Assembly (NCBI GenBank): GCA_025716855.1
Contig: JAIXMQ010000025.1
Location: 310,001-374,000 of the forward strand
Source: Pilaira anomala
Lineage: Eukaryota; Mucoromycota; Mucoromycetes; Mucorales; Mucoraceae
Direction of reading: 5' to 3'
Length of the DNA stretch: 64,000 nt
This document shows, piece by piece, positions 46,395 to 58,536 of the stretch. The notes beneath the pieces are model-generated. The model was not told the DNA's origin. It saw only the letters and a list, made by a program, of their open reading frames with translations, and did not search any database. The position numbers were made by a program, and so were the translations under genes. The stretch's first letter is position 1; every line of letters starts with the position of its first letter.

Positions 46395-49300
46395 TCAAGA
46401 TAGAACTCGTCCCATTAATTCGCTGGCTAATTTAGAATTTTGGAGGTTGTTTGAGGAAGAAGCTCCAAACGTAGGATCACCTAGAGCAGAGAAACGGAAT
46501 CTATCTAACAACATTTTTTGAGAATTTCGATTCTTCCCTTCAGAAAAGATAGGATCTGAACAAGCAGTTAATAAAATGGACTTCACTGATTCAATGATAG
46601 GCAAAGTTTGGCTACTAATTACAATTTGATTCATTTTAGGTAACAAAGAATCATATCTGCAATGAGAGTTAGTAAATTGAATACAAACTATATTTTCTGT
46701 TACTTACACTAAACAAAACACGTCAGGTATAGCGATTGCAGCTTCAGATAAAAGACCATAAATAATTAATCTTTCGGATTCGTTATCAGCTGCATTCAAC
46801 ATCGTGGCTAATAAAGAGATAACAAGCAACGCTGTAGTACTGTCAGGAATGTCAAGTTTATCAAAGATACCAGCGTATGCTTTGTTACTACTACTGTCAA
46901 TATCTGTATCTATTAGACCTGCTAACTTTAACATTTCTGCTACCGTTTCTGTTTTTGCTGCAATTGGAAGTAACGTAGTGACATAGCCCAAAGTCGAGGC
47001 TTCGATGATATTTGCTTCATCCAATAAGCCATCTTTCATATACTGCTTTCGTTCAATTTCCAGAAATGTGCATAGACCACTATACATTGCATCTTTAGCA
47101 TTATTGTGTTTTAGACCTTTCACAAAAATACCGGCAATAGCAAAAGAAAAATGAGACTCAAAGTTAACACCACATAACATATCGAGTTGACCAGCTATAT
47201 CGGCGATTGGTTCTCTAGCTGCAAGTAATACGTTAACCATGGTATTTTCAGAAAAAAAATCTTTTGCGTCCAGTGCTCTAACAACAGCCTGTAATAATTC
47301 AACTGCCATATCAAATGTGGGTCCTGTATTTATTTCGACAAGAGCAACAGCTACCCAGAACAATTGTAGTAAGTAACGAGAATCACTAGGAAGACTTTCA
47401 ACCACGTTCTTAAGACACATCATAATGCTTGTTACAAGACTTGGATCAGTCTCATTGAATATAGCTAATGCACCACGTAAGGCTACCAAGATTTGGTATA
47501 ACAAGTCATCGTCAATTTCCTCTTTACCAAGATGACCAAGGACTACAAATGCTCGTGGTTGAACCGCTGGATTGAATTGAAATGCTGTACTTGCCACTAA
47601 ACTCATCCATCTTGCTCTCCAGAAGTTACCAATATCTAAATAAATTATTCAGTCATAACAAATTATGATACTTATTTATGTATTTTACCTATTGTGGGAG
47701 CAGCATAAGTCATGGCTTCTGATAATTTACCAATTATGATTTCCAGCGATTGTAAAGAAATAGGTTCACTAGTATCATTTAAAGTTTCGGGAACAATCAT
47801 AAAAGCGTTAACGTTTGATCTGTTCAAACCGAATAATAGGCGACATTTTGATTCTGATAATTCTGACAACAGAAGTTGAAGTTTTTGTATATTAGCTGCA
47901 GGTAACGGCAAAGACGTACAAAGTGATTGAATCATATTCACAACAACTCCATGTACTGTGGCACGAACAAGAGTGGATCCAACGCCAGCTAACAAAGATA
48001 CGACGTGAAATATTTCAGGTACAATTTGCTTAATAGGACCTTGGTTATTAAATGAAAGCATTAATATGAATCGAATCAAGATAGCGATTTCAAGCCAAGA
48101 GGGATGATCTGTCAGAAAACGACTAGGCATGAGTGATGTTCGATTAATAACTTTTCTTAAATACGAGACGAGTTTTGAACGGACATTTATATTTGATAAC
48201 GTTACGAGCGTATCTGCCATAATTTCTGCCTGTGGAGATCCAATACCATGTTCATTTGCAAATTGAATAAATGTATCAATCACTAAATTAAGAATCTCAT
48301 CTATTCTTGCAATCGTCTTCCAAATTTTAGCTTGAATTAGTTTAGACATCTATAGAAATATTTCAGTAAATGCAACTAAAATAAAAAAAAAAAAACGTTT
48401 AGGTACCTCTCCTGCCAATGTGAGGTCTATCAACAACCTCAATAAATCCTTGATTCTTTTTTGTTCAGGTACCGATCTCTGGCAGTAAAGTGCTAGATTG
48501 GGTAACCAAGGAATCATATATAATAGACAAAGATAACGCAAGCCTTTTTCTGATTTACTATAGCCCACTATACATTCATTCAAGAATTCAATAGTAAGGG
48601 ACGGTTCAGAAGCTGCTATTTTCACACTAATACTAACTATAAATTCAGTACTATTTGCAGGGAGACAAAGGTCTAATGGGATAGTCAGTAACTCTGTTAA
48701 AAATTATACTGAAAATCTACCTTTAGCATCCATTAGTTGTTTACCAACATCGAAGTTAAATACTCTACTCAAGGCATAGAGTAGATTATATGAAGAAAGA
48801 CGCAAATTAGGATCGTCACTCCCTAAATTCAACAATGCCATATTTAATAATCTTCCAGGTACATCACTAGGCCGGATAGTTCTCTCAGATATACTAGTAG
48901 GACGAGACATATCGTAATGACGTTTACTGTGACGCAGTGTCTAGTGATAGAAAAAATTAAAAAGAGTAATCAAATACTTTATCTATAAACAAAAAACTTA
49001 CACTGACAATAGCATCTCGCTTTGGAGAGTTAAACATAATGATAGTATTATCACGTGTGTTTTTAAAGCTGAATTCGTATGAATGCTCTAAAAGTTGCTC
49101 GTACTGAACATAGGAAACGTTCTCAATTTCAGAGATATGATAAATATCATTCATGATAGCAGTAATACCGTAAATTATCTCTTGCTTTCGCACTGTCATG
49201 ACTTGAATATATTCGGCACTTACTTTCATAGTAACAGCAAGTTGTGCTGCAAATTTTAGTACCCGATTCACTGGGAAAAACACAGCACTAGGCTCAGTCT

Positions 49301-52300
49301 CCAACCCGACTATTAAAATACGAATATTTTAATATTAGCTGATAGTTCTGATAAAATAATGTTATTGCTTACTTGTAGTCTTAGGAAGTCGAACCTCAGT
49401 TGGAAGAATGTGATCATAAAGTTCTGATAAAGTAACAGCAAATGTCATACGTTTAGCAAATCTGTGCGAAATAGGGCGTGTTAACTTTTTGAAAAACGTC
49501 CTAATATATGAATTGGGATTGTAGACGTGACACGCAGCAATATTGTCTGATTTTTCTTCTGTCATAAGCTCCATTAATTGATGAACCCATTGAGCGGGAA
49601 CTTCATTTTTACGAGAAAATTGTGTAAGATCAACCAAAAGCTCATAAAATCGATTCCCAGTACGTTCTAAGGTCTAACTAGTTTGGTGAGTTTTTTTTTA
49701 ACAAATTAAACGAAAAAAAAAAGAAAGGGTTATCAAACGAGTTAATTTACCTGAAGAATGTGATACACCAGTAATTCAAAATCAATATTATCAGCGTTTA
49801 TATGTCGCATTATCAAATAGAATACAGGTCGACCAGCTTTGGATACACCTCCTTCGTAGAATATGTTTTTAGAAACAATGGATTCAACGCTACGGTGACT
49901 ATTACGGCGCATAAAATCTGCATACAATTGGTTTGAGGCAGCATAGATGTAACTTTTTGAGGTTACTAAATCTTTTGGGGATACTTCAGGCGGTCTTCCT
50001 AACTGAGCCAAAAGATTTGCAAATTTATCGAAGTTACGTTTCCAGCGAGCGAGAGTTGTTGTATCATTGATACGATGAAAGTTGCGAGTTGCAATATCGC
50101 GTGAAATACGTTCCATATTTTCCGACAAAACGCGATGTAAAGTTGCATAAAACTTATCATCCATCTGGTATACTTCCACTGGTTCCTCTATTGTATTTCC
50201 TGTAGGAACTTTTGAAATTTCACGTAAAAAACTAGCCACTCTATAAATATTGTTTGTTAGAAAGTCATTTAAAACAATCATGTATGTTTCTTTAGCACCA
50301 AATAGCACATTATTGGCAAGGTTTTGGATCACCTTAGTTGCAATAAGAAGGCCACGGCGCATATCACGGGAGATAGAGACAGTGTTTTTTACCAGACCTT
50401 CTGTTTCTGGAGAAACAATTGCCGGACAGAAGAACCGCAAGAATATAAAAGAACCTACGGCTGTGTATTTTGCTTCGGGAAACTTTTCGCGGACAGCAGT
50501 AAGAATAAAGTTACAAATTTGACGGAATGATCTAGGCGCTTCATTTATAGAATTACAAATAGCTTTTAAAAACATTTCGGTAGCCTCTATCACGTTGCGT
50601 CTATTTATATTGACGTCTTCACCTAGCCCAATCTTAGAGGGATCAAGTTCGAAACGCTTGGCTTCACGTGGACGCTCTGAGAGCTTTTGGAAAACTGGTA
50701 ATAATACAGATCGGACGTATTCTGTGCCATTATTTTTTGCGTACACCGAAAGTAAACGAGTCGCCATACTAGTCTTTCTGAACAAATCCGTTTCATTTTC
50801 TATAAAAAAAAATTATTATTCAAGGATACAATTTTTTATTTATTAACAATTACCTGTGGCTTCCACCTCCTTTTCTATTACAGATTTTAATAGGACCATT
50901 GTTTTATTTCTTGAAGCAAAACAGGATAACAACACATTGGCCGCATCGTCACTATCCACAGAAGGAGATACTTCACAAAGAGTAAGTGTAAGATTTAAAT
51001 CGAACTGAACAAGCATCTATTTAATGGTATTAGTAATAAGTTGTCTTTATATCTTTCATGAAATTACATCAATTAGTTTTTCGTATCTATCTGTCATCAC
51101 GGTTTCAGCCAAGGTCTCAAACTCAGTTCCTTGATTTAAAATGTTTGTCAAAACTTCCATAAATGCTGATCTGGTACGTGTATCTTCATGGTATCCCATA
51201 GAAAAGGAGTATTTAAGGCCAGCGTCTACATTAGCACTGAGTAAGTTGGATAGGGCTAAGATCGTATAGTTTTTTAGAGGAGTCAATTCTGATCCCTATT
51301 ATAGACTGTCAGATATTATTTAGAACATTTTTAAATGATTTCTTACTCACATTTCTGAACTGAGAGTCATAACTTCTAGTTTGTGAAATTGATTCCATCT
51401 AAAAAAACCGTTTTAGAAGTTATAAGCTTCTACTATACTTTTACATACCTCTAACACACGGCATCGATTCAACAATTTGAAAAAGAAAGTAAAATATTTA
51501 TAAAAAATTCTACTTTTTGTTAAAAGTGCATCAGATTCCTGGACGGGTTCTAAGGGCTGAAGTGGTAACTGATGCAACAAAGCAACAATAGTTTTAAGAC
51601 AAGCTAAATCTAAATCAGATTGTAGTTTTTCTAACTGAGCTGCTTCGTATCCTGAAGACTGGCTTGCATTGTCTGGTGTCTAAAAAAACATTAACTTTTT
51701 TTAAAAAAAAAAATTATTTAAATTCTTTACCAGGGCGAAATCACTTGTCCATTCTACAAAAATTTCCAATAACTTATTTCTCAATCGAAATTCTTGCCTC
51801 AATGTAATGCGTTCTTTTTTGTTCATTGCTACTTCTACCAGCTGGCACATTTTAATCTTGACCTTAATTGATGATTGATTTGTACCAAGCTTATTTAAAT
51901 AAACAGCATACTGATTAATCAGTGTACCCAAATCCACAGTAAACAAGTTTTCTGATTTATCTACTAGTCGATCCAGTACTTGTTTTAATACAGAGATTGC
52001 TTGTTCCACAAACAAAGTATACCGAGGTCCACAAATGGGATCGTTATTATCAGGACCAAAGCATTTACTTAATGTATTTTCAAGATGACGAAACATAATG
52101 TGATATAATGCAGGGGACAAATCATTGCCCAATATTTCCCTGACCCATTCTCTCACAATCATATTGTCACAGGATAATAAGTCTACCATTTCCATAACAA
52201 AATTATCTACCATAGCTGCTGATTCAGTAGGGGCTGATATATGTTTGTTGTTATTATTATCACTAAGTTGTTTATTACACAATTCTGAATCTGTCATTAA

Positions 52301-55300
52301 GCAAACGCCACCTAAAGCTGCAAGAAACCCAGCATAATTTTGCCATTCCATACATCTTTCATTATCAAGCGAGTCTACACGAGTTGGTGATGCTGAGGAC
52401 GAGAGCGTTTGTCGAGACGAATTACTTCGAAGCTTATCGTGCCATGTATTTCCTCCGCCTTTCTTGTTTAAATCTATTGATACATCATCCCTCCCTTCCT
52501 CGGGTGTGCGATTAATATAGGATAACATGTGTTTCCATCGTTTCCATGCTTCTTCCCAAGCTGCCAGCATACCGGGAGAGCTATGGTCAACCATTCTTAA
52601 GAGACGACGTATTCGTCTTTGTTGAGATTTTCTACCAGTAACGACACACGAATGAGCGGTTAATTCGTTATAACAAGTAATATTTTCAACGATAGTAATT
52701 GAAGGTGGTAGAGGATCATCCAATCTTTCTGTTAAATGAGCTTCCGTACAAAGTAATCCAAAGCACTCAATTGTAAGTGTATAAATATCTGTATCAGCTG
52801 AACATAATAGTATCAATAAAGCAATCTCCAGTCCAATGGAAGCTTGTAGCCTTTCTCTAGTGTCAATGCCATATGTTGCAAGATCACTGTGCTGTTCTAT
52901 AAACTGGTTCCTCGAAGTAAGTAGCCGTTTCAATAAATCTAATAGCTTTCTAAGCTCATTATCTTTTTCTCTGCTGTCAAGCAACTGCTTAGCCAATGTA
53001 AACAATACTTGTGAGGAAATTTTCCAAAACGATTCCATAAAGTGATCGATCGGTCCCCAAAGCATGATATGAGCCGGTTCGTGCAGTTTATATAAGCATT
53101 CAGCCGCTGCATCACGAACAGCAGTGCTTGTATCTCTTAAACAATTTGTGATGGCTACCATGACAGCCGAATTCTGTTCAAATCGGTCATTATCTTCTCC
53201 CTATGTAAAAAATAAGAGTGATAAGTAGCTGTAAATATATTTTATATTAATTAATTATTTTTTACCAGTACGGTCAATTTTGGATCAGCTTGGTATAATC
53301 TCAAAACGTCCAAGATCAACTCAAATCGTTCGTTAGCGGCAGATTTTTTATTACTTAATCGTTTTTCTAAACCGTTTATGCCTAGTTTTCGTGCTGAAGA
53401 TACCGAATGAGAACCAGAAGAATCTACCTTTTCTCTTATATCTCGATTGTAAAACTCTAAAAATAATCTTCTTATCCTACTACAAAGAGGATTATATAAT
53501 GCTGAAATAGGCTGAATCCAAGGGAATCTATTTTCTTCTAATGCAATTGCTAAAGCAGCTTTAACCACGCTCATTTTAAAAATCGTTGGCACGCCATGTT
53601 CAAAGCAAGCTGGAATCAACGATTTTATTGTTTTCTCTGTATCCAGTCGAAACATAGCGACAATGCAATCCGCCATCAAACAGCGATGGTCAATATATAC
53701 GCCTAAGCTATTAGAGAGTGCATCGATGTCAGAAGCATGATGTGTATCAAATAATATCTCTATCAGTTCGTTTTCTACGTCAGGTACTACTTGACGAATA
53801 GATAACATATCGTCTTTATGTACATAGGTCGCAGCTCTACAAACATCGACGTAGCATATGGCAGCTAACTCAGACATGCGATCACCCTTCATTGCCTTTC
53901 TCAAAGAGCTAAAAAATGAAGTCTACAATGATATGAATATTTTTGTTTTTTTTAAAAAAAACTGAATATACCTTTCTGTTTTGTACACGGCTACTAACCA
54001 AAGAAGTCGAAAGCATTATGTCAGGACAAATCACAAGCAACATCGTTTGTAGAGGCCAAAATATAGCTTTTCTTTTCGTTGTATCGGCCAGCGAATTGAA
54101 TATGTCAAACAAGATTTCAGGAGAACCATCAATACGAGTTTGATTCTGGCACATTGAAGCAAATTCTGCAGTATAGTTTTCGATCCAATTCCAAATGGCT
54201 CTTCTCAACATGACAGCAATAATTAACTGAGAAGATTTTTTTAAATGTAAAGTACAACTGCATAATTCTATAATTGCAAGATATTTTAGTTTTTCTTTTT
54301 TTTAAAAAAAAAAAATAATAATAATGATAACGGACTAATACCTGTTAAAACCATGCTTAATCTTTTACGATTTAAAGAAGCACATTCCAATAAAATGCAA
54401 TCTGTAATTTCTGGGTTTTCATCAACGGTTGAAGCCAGATACAATATTCTATTCTTAATCTTAGCAAAAACAATAGCCCAATTACTTGCACTCACATACT
54501 GAATTACTCGAGAAGCAGCCTTATAAATATCTACCATAATACTGATAGGACTGTTCAAATTCGTGAGTGCTTCAGCAGAAACAGTACTTGAAGCATGATT
54601 TGCTACAATTTCATGTTCACGTTCTTCGAAAAGTCCCATTTGATATACAAATCTCGACATGACAAATAAAATATGCTTCGCAAGATTATCCTCAAGACGT
54701 GGTGGGTCAATTGGTACACTAGGAATCCCTTCAACTGGCACCCATGTTAGGCTGGAAGATGCATTCGTTCGGCTAAAACTAGGTCGTATCGGTGATGCAG
54801 TCCCAGAATGAGAGACTTTGTTATCTAAATCCTGACAGTATTTCCAGTGATGTTGCATACAAGCTGACAGCATACGCAATAAAAACAATTGTGATTGTAA
54901 TATATCATATGGAATATACTCGTCGTTGCGAGTGATAGGAGCCTAGATAAGTTAACAAAATATGCTAATATTTAAACAGTTTCACATTTTTATTATTACC
55001 TTGGATAGATTTTCAATCACAGTAACAATCGTTGTAGCAATTGTGGGCAGTCTATATTTTGAAAGTTCAATCAATGCTGCCACTAAAAAGATAAACGCAA
55101 GTTAAATTATTATGTTATACAAGCGTTTAAAATACACGTACCTCTAACGTCATTCGTGTTTTTTTTTAAAAAAAAAATAAAGCTTTAGTAAAGTTATTAC
55201 AAAATAAGCCAACATTATTTTGTTTTGTTACGTTTGTTGAACTAATGGATCACTTTCCAAAGTATCGATCTGAGTGCCATTGTTACTTGGTAACTGTGTT

Positions 55301-55412
55301 CAATATGCTTGAGTTGTTAGTACTACATAGGTGTAACCTTTCTTTTTTTTTTTCTTACCCTGACAGCTACTCGGTTTACCAAGCTGAGAATAAGTTTTGT
55401 GTCTGTACTCAT
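46395..55412 (-). CDS. NF1: Neurofibromin homologue, Ras GTPase-activating protein
   Basis: Predicted 2,649 residues from 20 exons: 55412-55359, 55293-55232, 55182-55142, 55082-55000, 54942-54342, 54267-53972, 53922-53266, 53200-51731, 51679-51449, 51398-51351, 51295-51068, 51016-50854, 50799-49751, 49673-49373, 49309-49002, 48940-48721, 48693-48407, 48349-47689, 47635-46708, 46656-46395; all phases agree. The protein switches Ras off. The RasGAP domain (about 1290-1500) has the arginine finger in DLFRKTSMATR (R about 1320) and FLRFFCPAIVSPETEG (about 1432). Next comes the neurofibromin-specific Sec14/PH-like module (e.g. HVYNPNSYIRTFFKKLT), then a long HEAT-like C-terminal half. Long helical repeats precede the GAP domain. 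It is nearly the full length of animal neurofibromin (2,839 in human) and the counterpart of yeast Ira1/Ira2. The third exon (41 nt) contains a T10-A9 homopolymer read as coding and is the weakest join. Confidence 0.9.
55159..55177. repeat. T9-A10 palindrome, one of about 15 T(n)A(n) elements
   Basis: Perfect or near-perfect T(7-13)A(8-14) junctions recur in introns and intergenic DNA: 4251-4277, 6698-6722, 7879-7897, 16409-16427, 16764-16782, 17108-17129, 18944-18964, 37950-37969, 51695-51712, 53946-53961, 54296-54312, 55159-55177 and about 56029-56049. This entry represents the set. Confidence 0.7.
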
Positions 55413-55728
55413 TTACAACACTAATAGTGTGAAATGTTGAAAAGAAGAATAGGAACTAAACAGGGAAAAAAGGTTTACGGGGAAAAAAACGGGAAAATGT
55501 AAATAAATAAAAGATTTTATGATAAATCACTTCAGTTGTAAGCCGACCTTGTTTTAGCGAATTCGGATATTTCAAATTCAACTGTCAAAAGAAAAAAGTA
55601 ACAGATTAACTTGCTTTATATTCCTTATTTGCTTTATTATTGAGAATCATCCGGGGTAAAAGAATCAATATAAAAAGTAATTAAAGTTTTAGTGTTTACA
55701 CAACACAATTCATTCTTCTTTCTCTCTT
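55413..55728. promoter_or_regulatory. Shared divergent promoter region (neurofibromin / M13 peptidase)
   Basis: 316 bases separate the two start codons of divergent genes. The right 40 bases are CT-rich (TTCATTCTTCTTTCTCTCTT) and form the probable leader of the peptidase. No ORF, and no acceptor site that would allow an extra N-terminal exon of the peptidase to be spliced in directly upstream of its ATG. Confidence 0.5.
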
Positions 55729-58339
55729 ATGGGTGGTATTGCTAACTCACTTTCTAGCCACTCCGCCAATTTAATGGCGAGAGCTGGTAATACGTGTGAT
55801 ACAGACATATGTAAAGCCGCGGCAACTTCTATTTTACACGACTTAGATGTTAATATTGATCCATGCAGTGATTTCTATCAATATACATGTAAGAAGAATA
55901 GCTTTTTTAATATTATACTTTGTATTGATTTTTTTTTATTGTTGACATGTAGGCGGTGGTTGGATTAAAGACTCCAAAATCCCTCCTTCTGAATCATGTA
56001 AGTAAGCCCTCTTTTTTTCTTTCTTTCTTTTTTTTTTTTAAAAAAAAAACCTTTATACTAATTCTTTTTTTTTTATGTACAGCCGTTGGTACTTTTAACA
56101 ATTTAAGAAACAACAATTCGGATGGCTTGCGAGATATTTTAGAATCCAGTTATGATGATCTTCTCGCAGGTGTAAAATCCAAAGATATATCGGACGAAGA
56201 ATTCTTAAACCCTAGTCAGTCGGATAAAGATCGCAATAACTTTAATAAGCTCAAATCTTATTATGAAACATGTATGGATGAAGCCACGATTGACAGCCTT
56301 GGTCCTACTCCCCTTTTCCCCGATATAAAGACCTTGTTAGAAAAGTTAAATTTTCCTATTGAAAATGATGGTCGTTTTAACACTGATCATGTTCGTCGGT
56401 TGACAAAAGCATTAATTTATTTAGGTATCGAAGGCATTGATAATCTCTTTTCATTTGATGTTAGTATCAACGATAAAAAACCTGATGAATATGTCATCAA
56501 TATCAATCAACCTGATCTAGGCCTTCCTTCTCGTGAATACTATGAGAAACCAACTTCAATCTCGAATTATCGTAACGGTTTAATTTCAATTCTTTCATCT
56601 ATCTTGAGTCATCCTAAAGACTCTTCTCCCCGTGAAGTGCTTCGTCGTGTAAAATTAACCGAAAATAACCTCAAGATGCTGAACGGTAACGAAATAGAAT
56701 CCATGGTCGATCGTTACATTGAGTTTGAATCGCATCTAGCCAAAATTACTTTATCAAAGTAAGTGTTTCAGAGCAAAAAGATAGAAATTGATGTTAAATT
56801 GGTTTATTTTTGATATAATAGTGATAAATTCCAGAACCCTATCGAGTTATATAACCCAATGACAATTGCAGAGCTTCATCAGAAGTATCCAATCGTTGAA
56901 TGGATAAAAATCATCCGTAGTTTTATTCCCGAAGACGTTTCTCTGCCAAGTAACGTAATTGTAATTGCACCAAAATATATGCAAGACCTAACAGATTGGT
57001 TAAGTAACAGCGTAACGCGTGATGACGGCGCTACCACCGAGAATCTTCGTGAATTTTTTGTTATCAAGACAATTTTATCAAATATCAACAATGTTGACAA
57101 GACCTCTCGCGAGCTTTACCGTAACATGATGAGTAAAATTTCAAGCGGTACGACAGAGCCTCCTCCACGTACCCGTACCTGTGTTAGTCAAACTAGCAAT
57201 CGATTCGGTCAACTTTTGGGTCGTTACTTCGTGATGAAAAATTTTGGTGGTGAGCGTGAACGTAAGCAGGTATCTAAGTTTATAGATAATATTATTTCCT
57301 CTTGGAGTTTACGATTACAAGACGTCAGTTGGTTAGACTCTGAAACCCGTACAAAAGCATTAGATAAAGTCAGTAAATTAAATCATAAAGAGGCTTATAG
57401 TATTAAGAGTCCTGATGATCGATCTCCAAATTCTTTGGATGAATACTATTCTGGTGTTCAGGTAACTCTCAAAGATTTCTATAAGACACAGCAGTCTGGG
57501 TATAAATGGGCCATGAAAAAAGAATGGAATCAAATCGGACAAAAGGTTAATAAGGATACTTGGTATATGGATCCTCATGAAGTAAACGCTTATTATACTT
57601 CTACATTTAATGAGATTGTTATACCTGCTGGTATCTTGCAAGGTACTTTTTATAACTCGAACGTACCTCAATATCTTAATTATGGCGGTATTGGTGTAGT
57701 GATTGGTCATGAAATTACGGTAAATAATCTTTTCTTTTCTTTTCTTTTAACTGACATGTAAATATAGCACGCATTTGATAACTCTGGACGACTTTACGAT
57801 GGTGACGGTCTTATGAATTCTTGGTGGACGAACACAACCGCTGCTGCTTTTGAAGAAAAGAGTCAATGCTTTACGAAACAATATAGTAATTTCACAGTAG
57901 ACGGGCCTGATAACAGTAAAAATAATGTTAACGGACAGGTAAAAAAAATACGATTTGGAATTATTTTTATATAAAAGAAATTAATCGTGCTCTTATGTAG
58001 ATGACCTTAGGAGAGAATTTAGCAGATAATGGTGGTGTAAATGCAGCTTATATGTCGATGCGTAAATCATTAGCAGAAGAGCCTGATAAAAACATGGCTT
58101 TACCTGGCTTAGAATCTTTATCACCCGAACAATTATTTTTCGTGAATTTTGGTCGTGTCTGGTGCACAAACATGCGCCCAGAAATGGCAGTACAACGGGT
58201 ATTAAATGATGTACATTCCCCAGCTAAAGTCAGAGTAAATGCAGCAGTTCAGAATAATCCAGAATTTGCAAAGGCCTTCCAATGTGGTGCACCAGGTACT
58301 CGCGACATGAATCCAGTGGAAAAGTGCTCCATTTGGTAA
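55729..58339 (+). CDS. M13 (neprilysin/ECE-type) zinc metallopeptidase
   Basis: Exons 55729-55888, 55953-55997, 56083-56758, 56822-57719, 57768-57938 and 58001-58339 join in phase to 762 residues. The zinc site VIGHEITHAFDNSGR (HExxH) is assembled across the 57719/57768 splice, the third ligand is in GENLADNGG (ExxxD), and the substrate-binding element VNAYY is present. Paired Cys positions (NIDPCSDFYQYTCGGW at the start; CSIW at the end) match the M13 fold, including the family C-terminal CxxW. Unusually, the protein starts 17-18 residues before the folded ectodomain: MGGIANSLSSHSANLMARAG has neither signal peptide nor membrane anchor, although the fold needs disulfides of the secretory path. 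The MGG start could be N-myristoylated, or an upstream exon is missing. Convergent with the chitin synthase gene. Confidence 0.9.
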
Positions 58340-58536
58340 TGGTACTAATTTATGAGATATATGATAAAAAATTTAATAGCGACTAAAAATAATGTCAATA
58401 AAATGAAATAAAATTAGATTATTTTTTACATTTTGAACTAATGATTTTTTATTTATTTATATATTTTGATGCAAAGTAAAAATAAAAAAAAACGTATACA
58501 CAACATGAAAGAGAAGAACTTTGTCTAGAATAAAAT

